DNA of 64,000 nucleotides. It comes from Pectobacterium carotovorum (GTDB taxonomy: Bacteria; Pseudomonadota; Gammaproteobacteria; Enterobacterales; Enterobacteriaceae). This document shows positions 47,857 through 57,360 of this stretch, piece after piece (positions within the stretch are counted from its first letter, which is position 1; the number at the start of each line of letters is the position of its first letter). The translations under genes were made by a program, and so were the position numbers. The notes under the pieces are model-generated. The model did not search any database and was not told where the DNA came from. It saw only the letters and a list, made by a program, of their open reading frames with translations. Where the stretch lies: positions 2,604,001 through 2,668,000 of the forward strand of contig NZ_JAXAFK010000001.1 of NCBI RefSeq assembly GCF_033898505.1. Direction: 5' to 3'.

Positions 47857-48984
47857 TTATTTCTTCGCTGGCAGCGTGACCCAGTAGCCTGGCTGATACG
47901 GCAGCGGCAGGAACTTCTCATGGAAGGTACGGAACGTCGCGTCAGGATCGATATCCTTAAACAGCTCCGGGTGCATCCATTTTGCTAATACCTGAATCGC
48001 CACAAACTGATACGGGCTGTCATAGAACTGATGCCAGATTGCATGGGCATTACCATCAGTTGCTACTGGCAGCGTTTTAAATGCTGAACGCTCCATCAGT
48101 TTTTGCAGACGTTGCAGCGCTTCTTTCTGATCGGCTCCTGGCCCAACGCCAACCCAGCCATTCGCCGTGTTGTAGTTTTTCCAGTTCGCTCCGGTCACCA
48201 CCACGACATCCGGGCGAGAGCTGATAATCTGCTCAGGGTTCAGCGTGCCAAACGTGCCGGGGATGATGTTCTTGGCAATGTTGTCACCGCCAGCGGCCTC
48301 AACCATACGGCCAAAGTTCTCATCACCGAATGACATGCAGCACTCTTCATCATAGCCGCCCGCGCGGTCGATCATCACTTTCGGGCGTGGACCCTGATAG
48401 TTCTTCAACCGATCGGTGACCAGCTCAATCTGCTCACGGCGGAATTTAATAATCTCTTCCGCACGCTGTGGTTTACCAACCAATTGGCCCATGATGTGAA
48501 TGCTTTTCTCAGCGTTCTCAAACGGCTTCTCGCGGAAATCGATAAACACGACCGGAATACCCAGCGAATTGAGTTTCTCAATTAACTTGCCTTCATCCGT
48601 CGCCGCTTTTGACTCCAGATTCATCAACACCAAATCCGGTTTCAGCGTCAGCGCCTGCTCGACGTTGAAGGTGCCGTCTTTCGCTCCGCCGAAGGTTGGC
48701 AGCTTTTTGATTTCCGGGTATTGTTTTTCATAAGCCATATAGCCGTCGTAATCCGCTTTTGGCAGATCGTCACGCCAGCCAACCACGCGCTGGAACGGAG
48801 CCTCGGTATCAAAGGCAGCCAGCAGATAAATCTGTCGACCTTCCCCTAAAATAATCCGCTTCACTTCGGATTTAATTTCTACCTTCCTGCCACTAACGTC
48901 TTCAATAACAATCGGGTTAGCGCTGGCGACAGCGCTCGCACTCAGCCCCAACAAAACAACGACTGAGAACAGCCATTTCTTCAT
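47857..48984 (-). CDS. Orphan iron ABC transporter periplasmic binding protein
   Basis: 375 residues with signal peptide MKKWLFSVVVLLGLSASAVASA. Same family as the protein at 42180: similar opening VIEDVSGRKVEIKSEVKRII, the PFQRVVGW segment and a matching vicinal Cys pair in DEECCMSFGDENFG. No permease or ATPase is adjacent. A perfect Fur box lies 30 bases upstream. It may feed the same permease with another chelate, or act with the neighbouring chemoreceptor; both are inference. Confidence 0.87.
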   Translation of the reverse strand: MKKWLFSVVVLLGLSASAVASANPIVIEDVSGRKVEIKSEVKRIILGEGRQIYLLAAFDTEAPFQRVVGWRDDLPKADYDGYMAYEKQYPEIKKLPTFGGAKDGTFNVEQALTLKPDLVLMNLESKAATDEGKLIEKLNSLGIPVVFIDFREKPFENAEKSIHIMGQLVGKPQRAEEIIKFRREQIELVTDRLKNYQGPRPKVMIDRAGGYDEECCMSFGDENFGRMVEAAGGDNIAKNIIPGTFGTLNPEQIISSRPDVVVVTGANWKNYNTANGWVGVGPGADQKEALQRLQKLMERSAFKTLPVATDGNAHAIWHQFYDSPYQFVAIQVLAKWMHPELFKDIDPDATFRTFHEKFLPLPYQPGYWVTLPAKK

Positions 48985-49013
48985 TATTATTCCCTTCTGC
49001 GATTATGGTTATA

Positions 49014-49032
49014 AATGATAATAGTTATCATT
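49014..49032. promoter_or_regulatory. Fur box upstream of the orphan binding protein
   Basis: AATGATAATAGTTATCATT is a 19-bp near-perfect palindrome matching the Fur consensus, 30 bases before the start codon. Confidence 0.88.
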
Positions 49033-49102
49033 ACTGAAATGATATCCTGCCGTGATTATCGGAAGCAATGGGTTTTTAGCGCGACGTTAATAAAAGGTAA
49101 AA

Positions 49103-50176
49103 TTAGCCGGAGAATGGCCGAATACCGCCCATCATCGCGGGCTGTGCGCTGAGGTAAAGCAGGACGCCGGAGCCAACCAAAATCAGCCCGCCGGCAAATG
49201 CCAGAAGAGAAAACGTCGCACGCTGCCATACGGGCGATGCCCGATTTGCCCCTAAACGCTCCACGACGCGACGGCAGTAAAAAACCAACACGGCCAGCGC
49301 CGAGATCGTGATCGCCGTTCCGGCAGCCATCACCAGCGCAGAAGCGACGCCCCACAGATAGACGCCGATCACTTTAGAGAAAAGCAGCACCAGGATAGCG
49401 CCTGAACAGGGGCGCATTCCCATCGCCAGCACAATCATCAGACGCGTACGCCAGCTGCTATCGCGCTCAAGTTCCTCATTGCTCGGGAGATGGCGGTGCC
49501 CGCAACCACAGTCGGTATCGTGCTGGTGCAAAGAAGGGAGCGGTGCAGACACCGGGCGAAGCATCATACGTCTATTAGTTGGTACGTTAAGCTGGGTGAC
49601 ACGCAAAATAGTCGCGGGTTTAGGCTGCTGTACGAGGACGGTATACAGCTGTTTCAATGCGCGGAAACAGAGCAAAAGCCCCAGCCCCGCCACCAGCACG
49701 AAGCTCCCTTTTTCCATCCAGAAACTGCTGTTGTGCAACGTTCGGCTGGATAGCTGCAAGATCCCTAATACCACCGTCACCAGCGCTACCGCCATCAGTC
49801 CTTGAACCAGCGACGCCGCAAGCGTCAACTTCAGGCTGCTTTTCAGCTTCGATGGATGTGTCGCCAGATAGGTCATGATGACCACTTTACCGTGCCCCGG
49901 CCCGACGGCATGAAGCACGCCATAGACCAGACTGAACATCATCAGACTCAGCCCTGCCTGATGCGGCTGCTGTTCCACCATTTGCAACAGGTGCGACATT
50001 TGCTGATGCAGCGATTTCTGCCAGATCGCGCTTTGCAGCACGATTTGCGGCCAGTACCCCACGATGTAATGCAGCGCCGAGGCCAGCAGCACCAAAAACA
50101 GCCACAGCGGCCACAGATCGCGCAGCCGACTCAACAGCGGACGCCGGCGCGGCAGCGAACCGAGGTTCACTGACAT
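49103..50176 (-). CDS. NicO-family metal transporter, ZevB-like
   Basis: 357 residues, about seven or eight membrane segments. Metal-transport motifs HAVGPGHGKVVIMTYLATH and GMRPCSGAILVLLFS are present, and a His/Cys-rich cytoplasmic loop (LHQHDTDCGCGHRHLP) sits between. NicO/RcnA proteins move Ni or Co, but the pairing with a DUF1007 protein is the arrangement of Haemophilus zevAB, which is needed for zinc acquisition. It overlaps the DUF1007 gene by 10 bases. Confidence 0.85.
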   Translation of the reverse strand: MSVNLGSLPRRRPLLSRLRDLWPLWLFLVLLASALHYIVGYWPQIVLQSAIWQKSLHQQMSHLLQMVEQQPHQAGLSLMMFSLVYGVLHAVGPGHGKVVIMTYLATHPSKLKSSLKLTLAASLVQGLMAVALVTVVLGILQLSSRTLHNSSFWMEKGSFVLVAGLGLLLCFRALKQLYTVLVQQPKPATILRVTQLNVPTNRRMMLRPVSAPLPSLHQHDTDCGCGHRHLPSNEELERDSSWRTRLMIVLAMGMRPCSGAILVLLFSKVIGVYLWGVASALVMAAGTAITISALAVLVFYCRRVVERLGANRASPVWQRATFSLLAFAGGLILVGSGVLLYLSAQPAMMGGIRPFSG

Positions 50177-50826
50177 TGCAACGTCACCCGCTGTGCAAAC
50201 TGTTTACCCAGCTCCATATCTTCATCCGGCGCATCATTCTTATCCAGCGACAGCGCATAGGATTGCAGTCCAGCGTTAGGTTCCGGCGTGACGAGCGTGG
50301 TTTTACAGCGCGAGGCTAGCTCAGGTGCAAGTTTCACAGCCTTATCATTTTTATACGACATATCAACAAAATAAGTAGGATCGTAGGTAGAAATCAGTAA
50401 AGGCTTTCCGGCTAGCGGCTGTGGATGCGCCAGCGGTAATACAAACTCCAGTACCGCCTGATTGCCTTTGCGGGAAAGGTGATACTCGGTTGGCAGCAGC
50501 GTATATTTCACGGGCTGACCATCACGATAGATATCGGTGAAATAGTGCTGCCCCCAGACATTAGCCATGACTTCCGCCGCCAGTTTTTTCCAGATTTCAG
50601 AATCCGTTTTCGCCTTTCCTGCGTCATACAGCAAATCGGCCGACGTGATGGGATCCATCGTCCATTGCATACGTAAACCGGTGATGTTGTCGTTCTGGCT
50701 CTCAACTGTCGTCTGCATATCAATAAAACTGTGTGGGTGAGCGAAAACGGGTTGGCCGAATGCCAAGCCTGTCATCAGCAACGTTATCCGTCCGCACCTG
50801 CGTTTCAAAGCGTTATAATGTAACAT
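50167..50826 (-). CDS. DUF1007 periplasmic protein, ZevA-like
   Basis: 219 residues from ATG 50826. A signal peptide (KRRCGRITLLMTGLAFG then QPVFA) is followed by the His-containing HPHSFIDMQ start of DUF1007. A longer GTG start at 50838 is possible. DUF1007 proteins work with NicO transporters in zinc uptake in Haemophilus (ZevA). A Zur-like palindrome overlaps the start region. Cysteines in SRCKTTLV and the terminal TLQCQ may form a disulfide. Confidence 0.82.
   Translation of the reverse strand: MLHYNALKRRCGRITLLMTGLAFGQPVFAHPHSFIDMQTTVESQNDNITGLRMQWTMDPITSADLLYDAGKAKTDSEIWKKLAAEVMANVWGQHYFTDIYRDGQPVKYTLLPTEYHLSRKGNQAVLEFVLPLAHPQPLAGKPLLISTYDPTYFVDMSYKNDKAVKLAPELASRCKTTLVTPEPNAGLQSYALSLDKNDAPDEDMELGKQFAQRVTLQCQ
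50812..50826. promoter_or_regulatory. Zur-like palindrome overlapping the zevA-like start
   Basis: GTTATAATGTAACAT is the centre of a 23-base region that agrees with the Zur consensus at about 17 positions. It ends on the first codon of the DUF1007 gene, an unusually late position for an operator, so it needs testing. Confidence 0.5.
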
Positions 50827-50869
50827 TATTTTTACCACACTACGTTATCTTGACAGTAGATACTACTTT

Positions 50870-52030
50870 TTAGACCTTTTCGACCACAGCACGGTGGCTG
50901 ACGGAAGGCCGAATAAACAGTGCTGGCACCGCCAGCAGCGCCATCACCCAGAACGTACCGCCCTGTAAATGTTCAAACAGGAAACCGGATACCATCGTCA
51001 TCACCGCGATGCTTCCCCCCATTGCCAACGCGGAATACACTGCCTGTAGCCGCAGGATGTCACCACCGGAACGCGCTGCGATAAAGCGCATGGCGGCCAG
51101 ATGGCACACGGTGAACGTGCCACAGTGCAATATCTGTATCACAATCAGCCACGGCAGAGCCACCGTCGCGCCCATTAGCCCCCAGCGCACCACGCCACAC
51201 ACGGCTGAGAGCAACAGAAGCTGTCTGGCGCTCCAGCGCCGAAACAGACGTTGGCTGAAGGTAAAGATGACAATTTCCGCGACCACGCCTAATGACCAGA
51301 GATAGCCGATAATCGAGGCGGAATAGCCCGAATCCTGCCAATAAATGACGCTGAAACCATAGTACGCCGCGTGTGCACCTTGCAGCAGCGACACGCAAAG
51401 CAGGAAACGCCATACTGCGGGTTCGGTCAGCAAGGCTTTCCACGGCGTCACGCTAACCGACTGCGTTGTCGACGTTGCCGCTTGCGGCATTACGCTAGGG
51501 CGAAGCAGCATGCCTAACAGCATGACGGCCAGCCCCGCGCTGAGAATTGCCAAAATCGCGGGGTGTCCCCAGATAGCGACCAGTTCGCCTGTCGCCGCAG
51601 AAGCAATGACAAACGCGATCGAGCCCCAAACCCGGACCTTGCCGTAATCCATCACGACCTGCCGCTGCCAGGTCGCGGCTAATGCATCGGTCAGCGGCAC
51701 CAGTGGCGCGAAAAACAGGTTAAACCCAATCATCACGATCATCAGCCACAGCCAGGCATTCCCCAGCCAGAAACCAACGGCCAGCGCCAGTGACAGCAAC
51801 GCCAGCCCACGTAATACCGTAATCAGTTTGGACGGATCTTTCACGCTGGGCGTGATGACCAGACTGCCGACGAAACGCGCCACCAGACCCGCCCCCAGCA
51901 GCATCCCGATTGACTCGGCGGACAGCCCCTCGCCTTTCAGCCATCCCCCCCAAAATGGCAGGAAAACGCCATAGCAAAAAAAGTAGGTGAAATAGCTTAG
52001 CGCCAGCCAGCGCGTCGATTGCAAAACCAT
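50870..52030 (-). CDS. hcaT: 3-phenylpropionate transporter-like MFS permease HcaT
   Basis: 386 residues (E. coli 379) with 12 membrane segments. It opens VLQSTRWLALSYFTYFFCYG, as does E. coli HcaT, and shares FNLFFAPLVPLTDALA and ILHCGTFTVCHLAAMRFIAAR. LacY-like nucleoside/H+ symporter subfamily. Substrate in E. coli is inferred to be 3-phenylpropionate; the hca catabolic genes are not in this window, so here the cargo may be another aromatic acid. Confidence 0.9.
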   Translation of the reverse strand: MVLQSTRWLALSYFTYFFCYGVFLPFWGGWLKGEGLSAESIGMLLGAGLVARFVGSLVITPSVKDPSKLITVLRGLALLSLALAVGFWLGNAWLWLMIVMIGFNLFFAPLVPLTDALAATWQRQVVMDYGKVRVWGSIAFVIASAATGELVAIWGHPAILAILSAGLAVMLLGMLLRPSVMPQAATSTTQSVSVTPWKALLTEPAVWRFLLCVSLLQGAHAAYYGFSVIYWQDSGYSASIIGYLWSLGVVAEIVIFTFSQRLFRRWSARQLLLLSAVCGVVRWGLMGATVALPWLIVIQILHCGTFTVCHLAAMRFIAARSGGDILRLQAVYSALAMGGSIAVMTMVSGFLFEHLQGGTFWVMALLAVPALFIRPSVSHRAVVEKV

Positions 52031-52159
52031 GATGTCTCCCTTTCGATGACGAACTCTCCTAGCTTCGGCTCTTTTTTGCTGGCTACTCTGTCAGAGTGCA
52101 TGCGGCGGCGCAACGCGTTATTCGCAATGAAATGCGAACAACGATGTCGGCCCGATCGA

Positions 52160-52236
52160 CAGGCATAAAAAATTTCCGGGAGAAATTTTCAACGTCGCTT
52201 GCGACGGCCCGCAGGGTGGTGGCCAGGGATGGCCGC
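52160..52236 (+). repeat. Free-standing hairpin cassette of the ERIC-insert type
   Basis: Four consecutive hairpins: AAAATTT/AAATTTT, CGTCGC/GCGACG, CCC/GGG and GGCCA/TGGCC. The order, spacing and loop sizes match the about 70-bp blocks inside the ERICs at 31505 and 58970, yet no ERIC ends flank it. The stems differ in sequence from all other copies. Confidence 0.65.
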
Positions 52237-52266
52237 CATAAAAAACGCCAGCACACAGGCTGGCGT
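52237..52266 (-). terminator. glyA terminator
   Basis: AAACGCCAGC/GCTGGCGTTT with a 6-base loop, followed on the minus strand by TTTTTTATGG. Confidence 0.85.
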
Positions 52267-52307
52267 TTAGGAAGTGTTCCGACAGTGATGTCAGAGAAAA
52301 TGCCGAA

Positions 52308-53561
52308 TTATGCGTAAACCGGGAAGCGGGCGCAGATATCCAGAACTTTCTGTTTCACGCGCTCAATGGTCGCTTCGTCGTTGATGTTATCCAACACATC
52401 ACAGATCCAGCCAGCCAGTTCACGCACTTCCGCTTCTTTAAAGCCGCGACGGGTTGCCGCTGGCGTACCGATACGGATACCGGAAGTCACAAACGGGCTC
52501 TTCGGATCGTTAGGCACGCTGTTTTTGTTTACGGTGATATTCGCGCGACCCAGTGCAGCATCAGCGTCTTTACCGGTCAGGTTTTTGCTAACCAGATCCA
52601 GCAGGAACAAGTGGTTGCTGGTTCCACCAGAAACGACGTTGAAACCACGTGACAGGAAGACTTCAACCATCGCTTTGGCGTTTTTCGCAACCTGCTGCTG
52701 ATAAACCTTAAATTCAGGCTCCATGGCTTCTTTCAGCGCAACCGCTTTACCCGCGATAACGTGCATCAACGGACCACCCTGGCCACCAGGGAAAACAGCA
52801 GAGTTCAGCTTTTTGTACAGCTCTTCGTCGCCGCCTTTCGCTAGAATCAGACCACCGCGTGGGCCAGCCAGCGTTTTGTGCGTCGTCGTGGTCACGATAT
52901 GAGCATGAGGAACCGGGTTAGGGTAAACATCAGCGGCAATCAGACCTGCAACGTGCGCCATATCGACAAACAGGTAAGCGCCGATGCTGTCAGCAATTTC
53001 ACGCATCTTCGCCCAATCAACCACGCCAGAGTAGGCAGAGAAACCGCCGACGATCATTTTTGGCTTGTGCGTACGCGCCAGTTCCGCCATTTCGTCGTAG
53101 TCAATTTTGCCGCTTTCATCGATACCGTAAGGAATAACGTTATACAGTTTGCCCGACAGGTTAACCGGAGAACCGTGCGTCAGGTGACCACCGTGCGCCA
53201 GGTTCATACCCAGAATGGTGTCGCCCGGCTGCAGCAGCGCGGTGTAAACGGCAAAGTTAGCCTGAGAACCGGAGTGCGGCTGCACGTTGGCATAATCTGC
53301 ACCGAACAGCGCTTTCGCACGATCGATCGCCAACTGCTCAACGACGTCAACATACTCACAGCCGCCGTAGTAACGTTTGCCCGGATAACCTTCAGCATAC
53401 TTGTTCGTCAGCTGAGACCCTTGAGCCTGCATAACGCGTGGGCTGGTGTAGTTTTCTGATGCAATCAGTTCAATGTGCTCTTCCTGACGCACCACTTCTT
53501 GCTCCATTGCTTGCCACAGGTCGGCATCATAATCGGCAATGTTCATTTCACGCTTTAACAT
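52308..53561 (-). CDS. glyA: Serine hydroxymethyltransferase
   Basis: 417 residues, the E. coli length. PLP enzyme converting serine and tetrahydrofolate to glycine and methylene-THF. The PLP Lys lies in [14 protein letters not shown] near 229, and the N-terminal [14 protein letters not shown] and [15 protein letters not shown] motifs are intact. Divergent from hmp, as in E. coli; a PurR box lies upstream. Confidence 0.98.
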   Translation of the reverse strand: MLKREMNIADYDADLWQAMEQEVVRQEEHIELIASENYTSPRVMQAQGSQLTNKYAEGYPGKRYYGGCEYVDVVEQLAIDRAKALFGADYANVQPHSGSQANFAVYTALLQPGDTILGMNLAHGGHLTHGSPVNLSGKLYNVIPYGIDESGKIDYDEMAELARTHKPKMIVGGFSAYSGVVDWAKMREIADSIGAYLFVDMAHVAGLIAADVYPNPVPHAHIVTTTTHKTLAGPRGGLILAKGGDEELYKKLNSAVFPGGQGGPLMHVIAGKAVALKEAMEPEFKVYQQQVAKNAKAMVEVFLSRGFNVVSGGTSNHLFLLDLVSKNLTGKDADAALGRANITVNKNSVPNDPKSPFVTSGIRIGTPAATRRGFKEAEVRELAGWICDVLDNINDEATIERVKQKVLDICARFPVYA

Positions 53562-53697
53562 CCGGATCTCCTGACTCAGCTAACATAAATATACTGGGAA
53601 TTAATGGCCCATTTGGGAATTGGGCTACCCTTTTGGGGAATGACGTATAGTGTAAACCGTTTTTCCCTAATGAAGATAGGTCTTGACAGAGGTTTTT

Positions 53698-53713
53698 ACG
53701 CAAACGATTAGCT
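53698..53713 (+). promoter_or_regulatory. PurR box in the glyA-hmp intergenic region
   Basis: ACGCAAACGATTAGCT fits ANGCAANCGNTTNCNT at all specified positions but one. It is about 137 bases from the glyA start, consistent with PurR control of glyA known in E. coli. Confidence 0.7.
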
Positions 53714-53868
53714 ACAGGCAGCACAAGGCTTCAGCAAATATGAGCCGCATGGTGGTCAACGGATTTTTCTTCATTCTCAACCTGCTATTTCTTCATGTTA
53801 TTCCCTTTGGTTCGCCCTAAGAACCCCTACCACCAAAAAGGTAATTTACAGCAATGGTCAAACCCAAT

Positions 53869-53891
53869 AAGATGCATATAAAATACAACTT
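53869..53891 (+). promoter_or_regulatory. NsrR operator upstream of hmp
   Basis: Inverted halves AAGATGCATAT and AAATACAACTT separated by one base are near-identical to the enterobacterial NsrR site. It lies 30 bases before the hmp start and predicts derepression by nitric oxide. Confidence 0.88.
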
Positions 53892-53921
53892 ATAAGTCAT
53901 GCCAATAAATAAGGAGTCACC

Positions 53922-55112
53922 ATGCTGGATAACCACACTATCGCCATTGTTAAATCAACCATTCCTCTGCTGGCGGAAACCGGCCCGAAACTGACCGCAC
54001 ACTTCTACGATCGCATGTTTACGCATAACCCTGAGCTCAAAGATATTTTTAACATGAGTAACCAGCGCAATGGCGATCAGCGAGAAGCGTTGTTCAATGC
54101 CATCTGTGCTTATGCGACGAATATTGAAAATCTGGCCGCGCTGCTGCCTGCGGTTGAGCGTATCGCCCAGAAGCACGCCAGCTTTAACATTCAGGCCGAT
54201 CAGTATCAGATCGTGGGTAATCACTTATTGGCAACGCTGGATGAAATGTTTAGCCCAGGGCAGGACGTGCTGGACGCCTGGGGTAAAGCCTATGGCGTGC
54301 TGGCGAATGTCTTCATTCAGCGCGAAGGCGATATCTACCGCAACACCGAAGCGAAAAACGGCGGCTGGAGCGGTGTACGACCTTTCCGTATTGTGAACAA
54401 GCAGCCACAAAGTGCCGTGATTACCAGCTTCACGTTGGAACCCACCGACGGCCAGCCGATTGCTGATTTTCAACCGGGCCAATATCTGGCGGTTTACATC
54501 AAGCATGACAGTTTTGCCAATCAGGAGATTCGCCAATACTCTCTGACTCACGCACCAAATGGAAAATCCTACCGGATTGCGGTGAAACGTGAAGCACAGG
54601 GCACCGTTTCCGGCTATCTGCATGATACCGCACGCGAAGGCGACATCATTCATCTGGCAGCTCCGCACGGTGATTTCTTCCTTGATATCCCCGCCTCCAC
54701 ACCGGTGGCCCTGATTTCCGGCGGCGTGGGGCAAACCCCTATGCTGGGCATGCTGCATACGCTCAAACAGCAAGATCATCAGGCAAAGGTGTTATGGCTG
54801 CATGCGGCAGAAAACGGCACGGCGCATGCGTTTGCGGATGAAATCAAACAAGCGGGACAGTCACTGCCGCAGTTCCAGCACCACATCTGGTATCGAGAAC
54901 CGCAGCAGGCCGATCGTCCGGGCGAAGATTATCACCACAGCGGACTGATGCAGTTGGCCTCGCTAAAAGATGAATTAACCACGCCAGATATGCACTATTA
55001 CCTGTGCGGCCCTGTGGTTTTCATGCAGTTTATCGCACAGCAACTGCTGGCCATGGGTATCCCGGCTGAACAGCTACATTACGAATGTTTTGGTCCGCAT
55101 AAAGTTGTCTAA
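53922..55112 (+). CDS. hmp: Flavohemoglobin (nitric oxide dioxygenase)
   Basis: 396 residues, the E. coli length. The globin domain (about 1-138) has the proximal His in [10 protein letters not shown] near 85. The FAD domain shows [12 protein letters not shown], and the NAD domain [15 protein letters not shown] and [10 protein letters not shown]. It oxidises NO to nitrate. In soft-rot bacteria it also protects against plant NO. A terminator follows. Confidence 0.97.
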   Translation: MLDNHTIAIVKSTIPLLAETGPKLTAHFYDRMFTHNPELKDIFNMSNQRNGDQREALFNAICAYATNIENLAALLPAVERIAQKHASFNIQADQYQIVGNHLLATLDEMFSPGQDVLDAWGKAYGVLANVFIQREGDIYRNTEAKNGGWSGVRPFRIVNKQPQSAVITSFTLEPTDGQPIADFQPGQYLAVYIKHDSFANQEIRQYSLTHAPNGKSYRIAVKREAQGTVSGYLHDTAREGDIIHLAAPHGDFFLDIPASTPVALISGGVGQTPMLGMLHTLKQQDHQAKVLWLHAAENGTAHAFADEIKQAGQSLPQFQHHIWYREPQQADRPGEDYHHSGLMQLASLKDELTTPDMHYYLCGPVVFMQFIAQQLLAMGIPAEQLHYECFGPHKVV

Positions 55113-55137
55113 CCCTCATTGATAACGGATCAACCCC

Positions 55138-55162
55138 AAAGGCTGCTTTTGCGGCCTTTTTT
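55138..55162 (+). terminator. hmp terminator
   Basis: AAAGGC and GCCTTT close a stem with an internal G/C pair region, followed by TTTT. Confidence 0.7.
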
Positions 55163-55271
55163 CATCTTTAAGAAAATCCCCTTCCCAGAAACACTTTATC
55201 GATCACACTTTTATGCGCTGATACACGAGCGCTCCGCTAAAAAAGAGGTGGGTCACAAAAAACAAGACATT

Positions 55272-55291
55272 ATTAAAATAACATTTCATTT
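55272..55291 (+). promoter_or_regulatory. KdgR box for the pectin esterase genes
   Basis: The 20-base site fits AATRAAAYRNYRTTTYATTA at 18 positions. KdgR represses pectinolysis genes until 2-keto-3-deoxygluconate accumulates. It is 316 bases before paeY, with an ERIC element between. Confidence 0.65.
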
Positions 55292-55327
55292 TTAATGAAT
55301 AGTTATTTCACCAAAAGGACCTGTGTT

Positions 55328-55454
55328 TATAGCCTAAATAATTCGAGTTGCAAGAAGGCGGCAAGCGAGGGAGTCCCGATGAGCTTACTCAGGTAAGTGA
55401 TTCGGGTGAGCGCACGCAGCTAACGCACGTGCAACGTGAAGAATGACGGATATA
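55328..55454 (+). repeat. Full-length 127-bp ERIC element
   Basis: Exactly 127 bases from TATAGCCTAAATAATTCGAG to GAATGACGGATATA, with the core GAGCTTACTCAGGTAAGTGA. Located between the KdgR box and paeY. Confidence 0.9.
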
Positions 55455-55606
55455 GGCATCGCCCTTGAGTCGGCTTGGGTGCACAATAAAGCCCCGACGT
55501 TTTCTCTAAAGGCCGTTACAAGAACGATAAAAAACAGCGACCTTCCTTTGATAACGCTTGGGTTCATTAACCGTTTTCGATTAACCAACAAGGGATATGT
55601 CTGACC

Positions 55607-57265
55607 ATGGCAAAACGTTTTTCAGAAAGTGTAGCTTTAGCTCTGATACTTTCCGCCCCTTTCACACTGGTACATGCTAAAACTCCCGCCGCGGAACACC
55701 CGACAACCGCCCCGGACAGCGTTAAATTACTGTCGGGTTCGACGCTGGGTGAGAAAACCGGTTTATCCGGCAATGTCACCGTACGGGATATCCACCTGCC
55801 TGCCAGCATTATTATCAGAGACCAGCAAGGCCAGAAGCGGCAGACACAGACTGACGATCAAGGAAAATACCACCTCGATGTCTCTGGCCTCACACCGCCA
55901 TTACGCCTTTTAGCCATCGAATCCGGCGGCAATAACTGCCTGCTGAATAATATTTCCCGTGCCATTTGCCTGTCTGCTGTCGCCCCGTCATTGCATGACG
56001 GTAAAGAAAATATCGCCAATATCAACCCGCTGACTGACCGCATTACCTCCGATATCGCGGTAGCGGCAGGTTACATTGGTCCACAGCAGCTCACGGACGA
56101 CACGGCATCACCAAAACTGGATGCCGCTGCATGGAAAAAAGCCTACGCCGATTTTCATGCGGGCTTTAATGACGCGTTAAAACAGGTGGGCATCAGCGCG
56201 CCTACACGTTTCGATCCCCTGACCTACCCCGCCGCTCAGCAGGAGGCGGTCACCAAAATCGTCAATGTCATTAACCATAACCGCAACTATCACAACAATA
56301 CGGGCTACTCCGGCCATACGGTGCTGACCGATAGCGCATTCCACCCCATTGTCGGCCTGAACGATAAAGGCGACTATGAACCGCTGGATTATCGCTCTGC
56401 CCGCCAAAATCTGGATGCGATCCAGAAAGCGCAAACCCGTGTTTTCATCGTCGGCGACTCAACCGCGGCGACCTATGAAAAGGGGCGTTTCCCGCGCATG
56501 GGATGGGGGCAGGTTTTTGAACAACAGTTCAGCAAAAACAGCGGCGTAAAAGTCGTCAATGGCGCACGTTCGGGCCGTAGCTCACGCGACTATTTCTACG
56601 AAGGCTGGTTCCGCCAGATGCAGCCACTGATGAAGGAAGGCGATTTCCTGTTTATCCAAATGGGACACAACGATCAAAACTGCAACGGTGAGAAAGCGGT
56701 GCGCGGTCCGGCTGATGTCGCTAACCTCTGTACTTACCCGAACGATGCCGCAGGGAAAAAACAGGCCCCGCAGGGCAAAGCCGATATGTCATTCCAGACG
56801 TCGCTGGAACGCTACATCACTTTTGCCCGCCAGCATAAACTCACGCCAGTTCTGCTTACCCCAACCACCCGCGTGAAAACGGCTGAAGGTAAAGAGGGCA
56901 CACCTGCTGTGCACAGCCACTTCACCAAGCAAAACTCGCAGAACGGCTACGCTTTCATCGGCGATTACAGCCAGACCATCAAGAATACGGCAGCCGATAA
57001 CAAGGTGATTTTACTGGACGTTGAGCCGGCCACTATCGCGCTGGCGAATCAGGGCAACAGCGATCACTGGAAACAGTACTGGCTGGTGATCGATCCCAAG
57101 CAATACCCTTTTTATCGCGATCAGGCGGGTAGCCTGAGCAAACCGGATACCACCCATTTTCAGAAAAAAGGCGCTATCGCCGTGGCAGGAATTGTCGCCG
57201 ACGCCATTCGGCAAGAACCTGCGCTAGCGTCGCTGGCGGAAAAAACGGTCAGCAAACATAAGTAG
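55607..57265 (+). CDS. paeY: Pectin acetylesterase PaeY (rhamnogalacturonan acetylesterase-like SGNH hydrolase)
   Basis: 552 residues (Dickeya PaeY 551). A signal peptide (MAKRFSESVALALILSAPFTLVHA) is followed by an N-terminal domain of about 250 residues and then an SGNH hydrolase domain. Catalytic blocks are FIVGDSTAATYE (Ser), GARSGRSSRDY, MGHNDQN and DTTHFQKKGA (Asp/His). It removes acetyl groups from pectin, which lets pectin methylesterase and pectate lyases act. The next gene is pemA, the order of the Dickeya pel-paeY-pemA cluster, but no pectate lyase gene is next to it here. Confidence 0.93.
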   Translation: MAKRFSESVALALILSAPFTLVHAKTPAAEHPTTAPDSVKLLSGSTLGEKTGLSGNVTVRDIHLPASIIIRDQQGQKRQTQTDDQGKYHLDVSGLTPPLRLLAIESGGNNCLLNNISRAICLSAVAPSLHDGKENIANINPLTDRITSDIAVAAGYIGPQQLTDDTASPKLDAAAWKKAYADFHAGFNDALKQVGISAPTRFDPLTYPAAQQEAVTKIVNVINHNRNYHNNTGYSGHTVLTDSAFHPIVGLNDKGDYEPLDYRSARQNLDAIQKAQTRVFIVGDSTAATYEKGRFPRMGWGQVFEQQFSKNSGVKVVNGARSGRSSRDYFYEGWFRQMQPLMKEGDFLFIQMGHNDQNCNGEKAVRGPADVANLCTYPNDAAGKKQAPQGKADMSFQTSLERYITFARQHKLTPVLLTPTTRVKTAEGKEGTPAVHSHFTKQNSQNGYAFIGDYSQTIKNTAADNKVILLDVEPATIALANQGNSDHWKQYWLVIDPKQYPFYRDQAGSLSKPDTTHFQKKGAIAVAGIVADAIRQEPALASLAEKTVSKHK

Positions 57266-57298
57266 TCATCAGTCAGGCAAAACGATAAGACAGAACCG

Positions 57299-57322
57299 CG
57301 CGCGGCGTTACATCGCCGCGCG
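57299..57322 (+). terminator. paeY-pemA intercistronic hairpin
   Basis: CGCGCGGCG pairs with CGCCGCGCG over a 6-base loop. No U-tract follows, so it may stabilise mRNA ends rather than stop transcription into pemA. Confidence 0.5.
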
Positions 57323-57360
57323 TTACAAACCTTTCCCTTACCGATTACAGGACTCTGGAC

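Noticed and set aside
57266..57360. Separate KdgR box for pemA
   Set aside because: No acceptable match in the paeY-pemA spacer; only a GC-rich hairpin is present.
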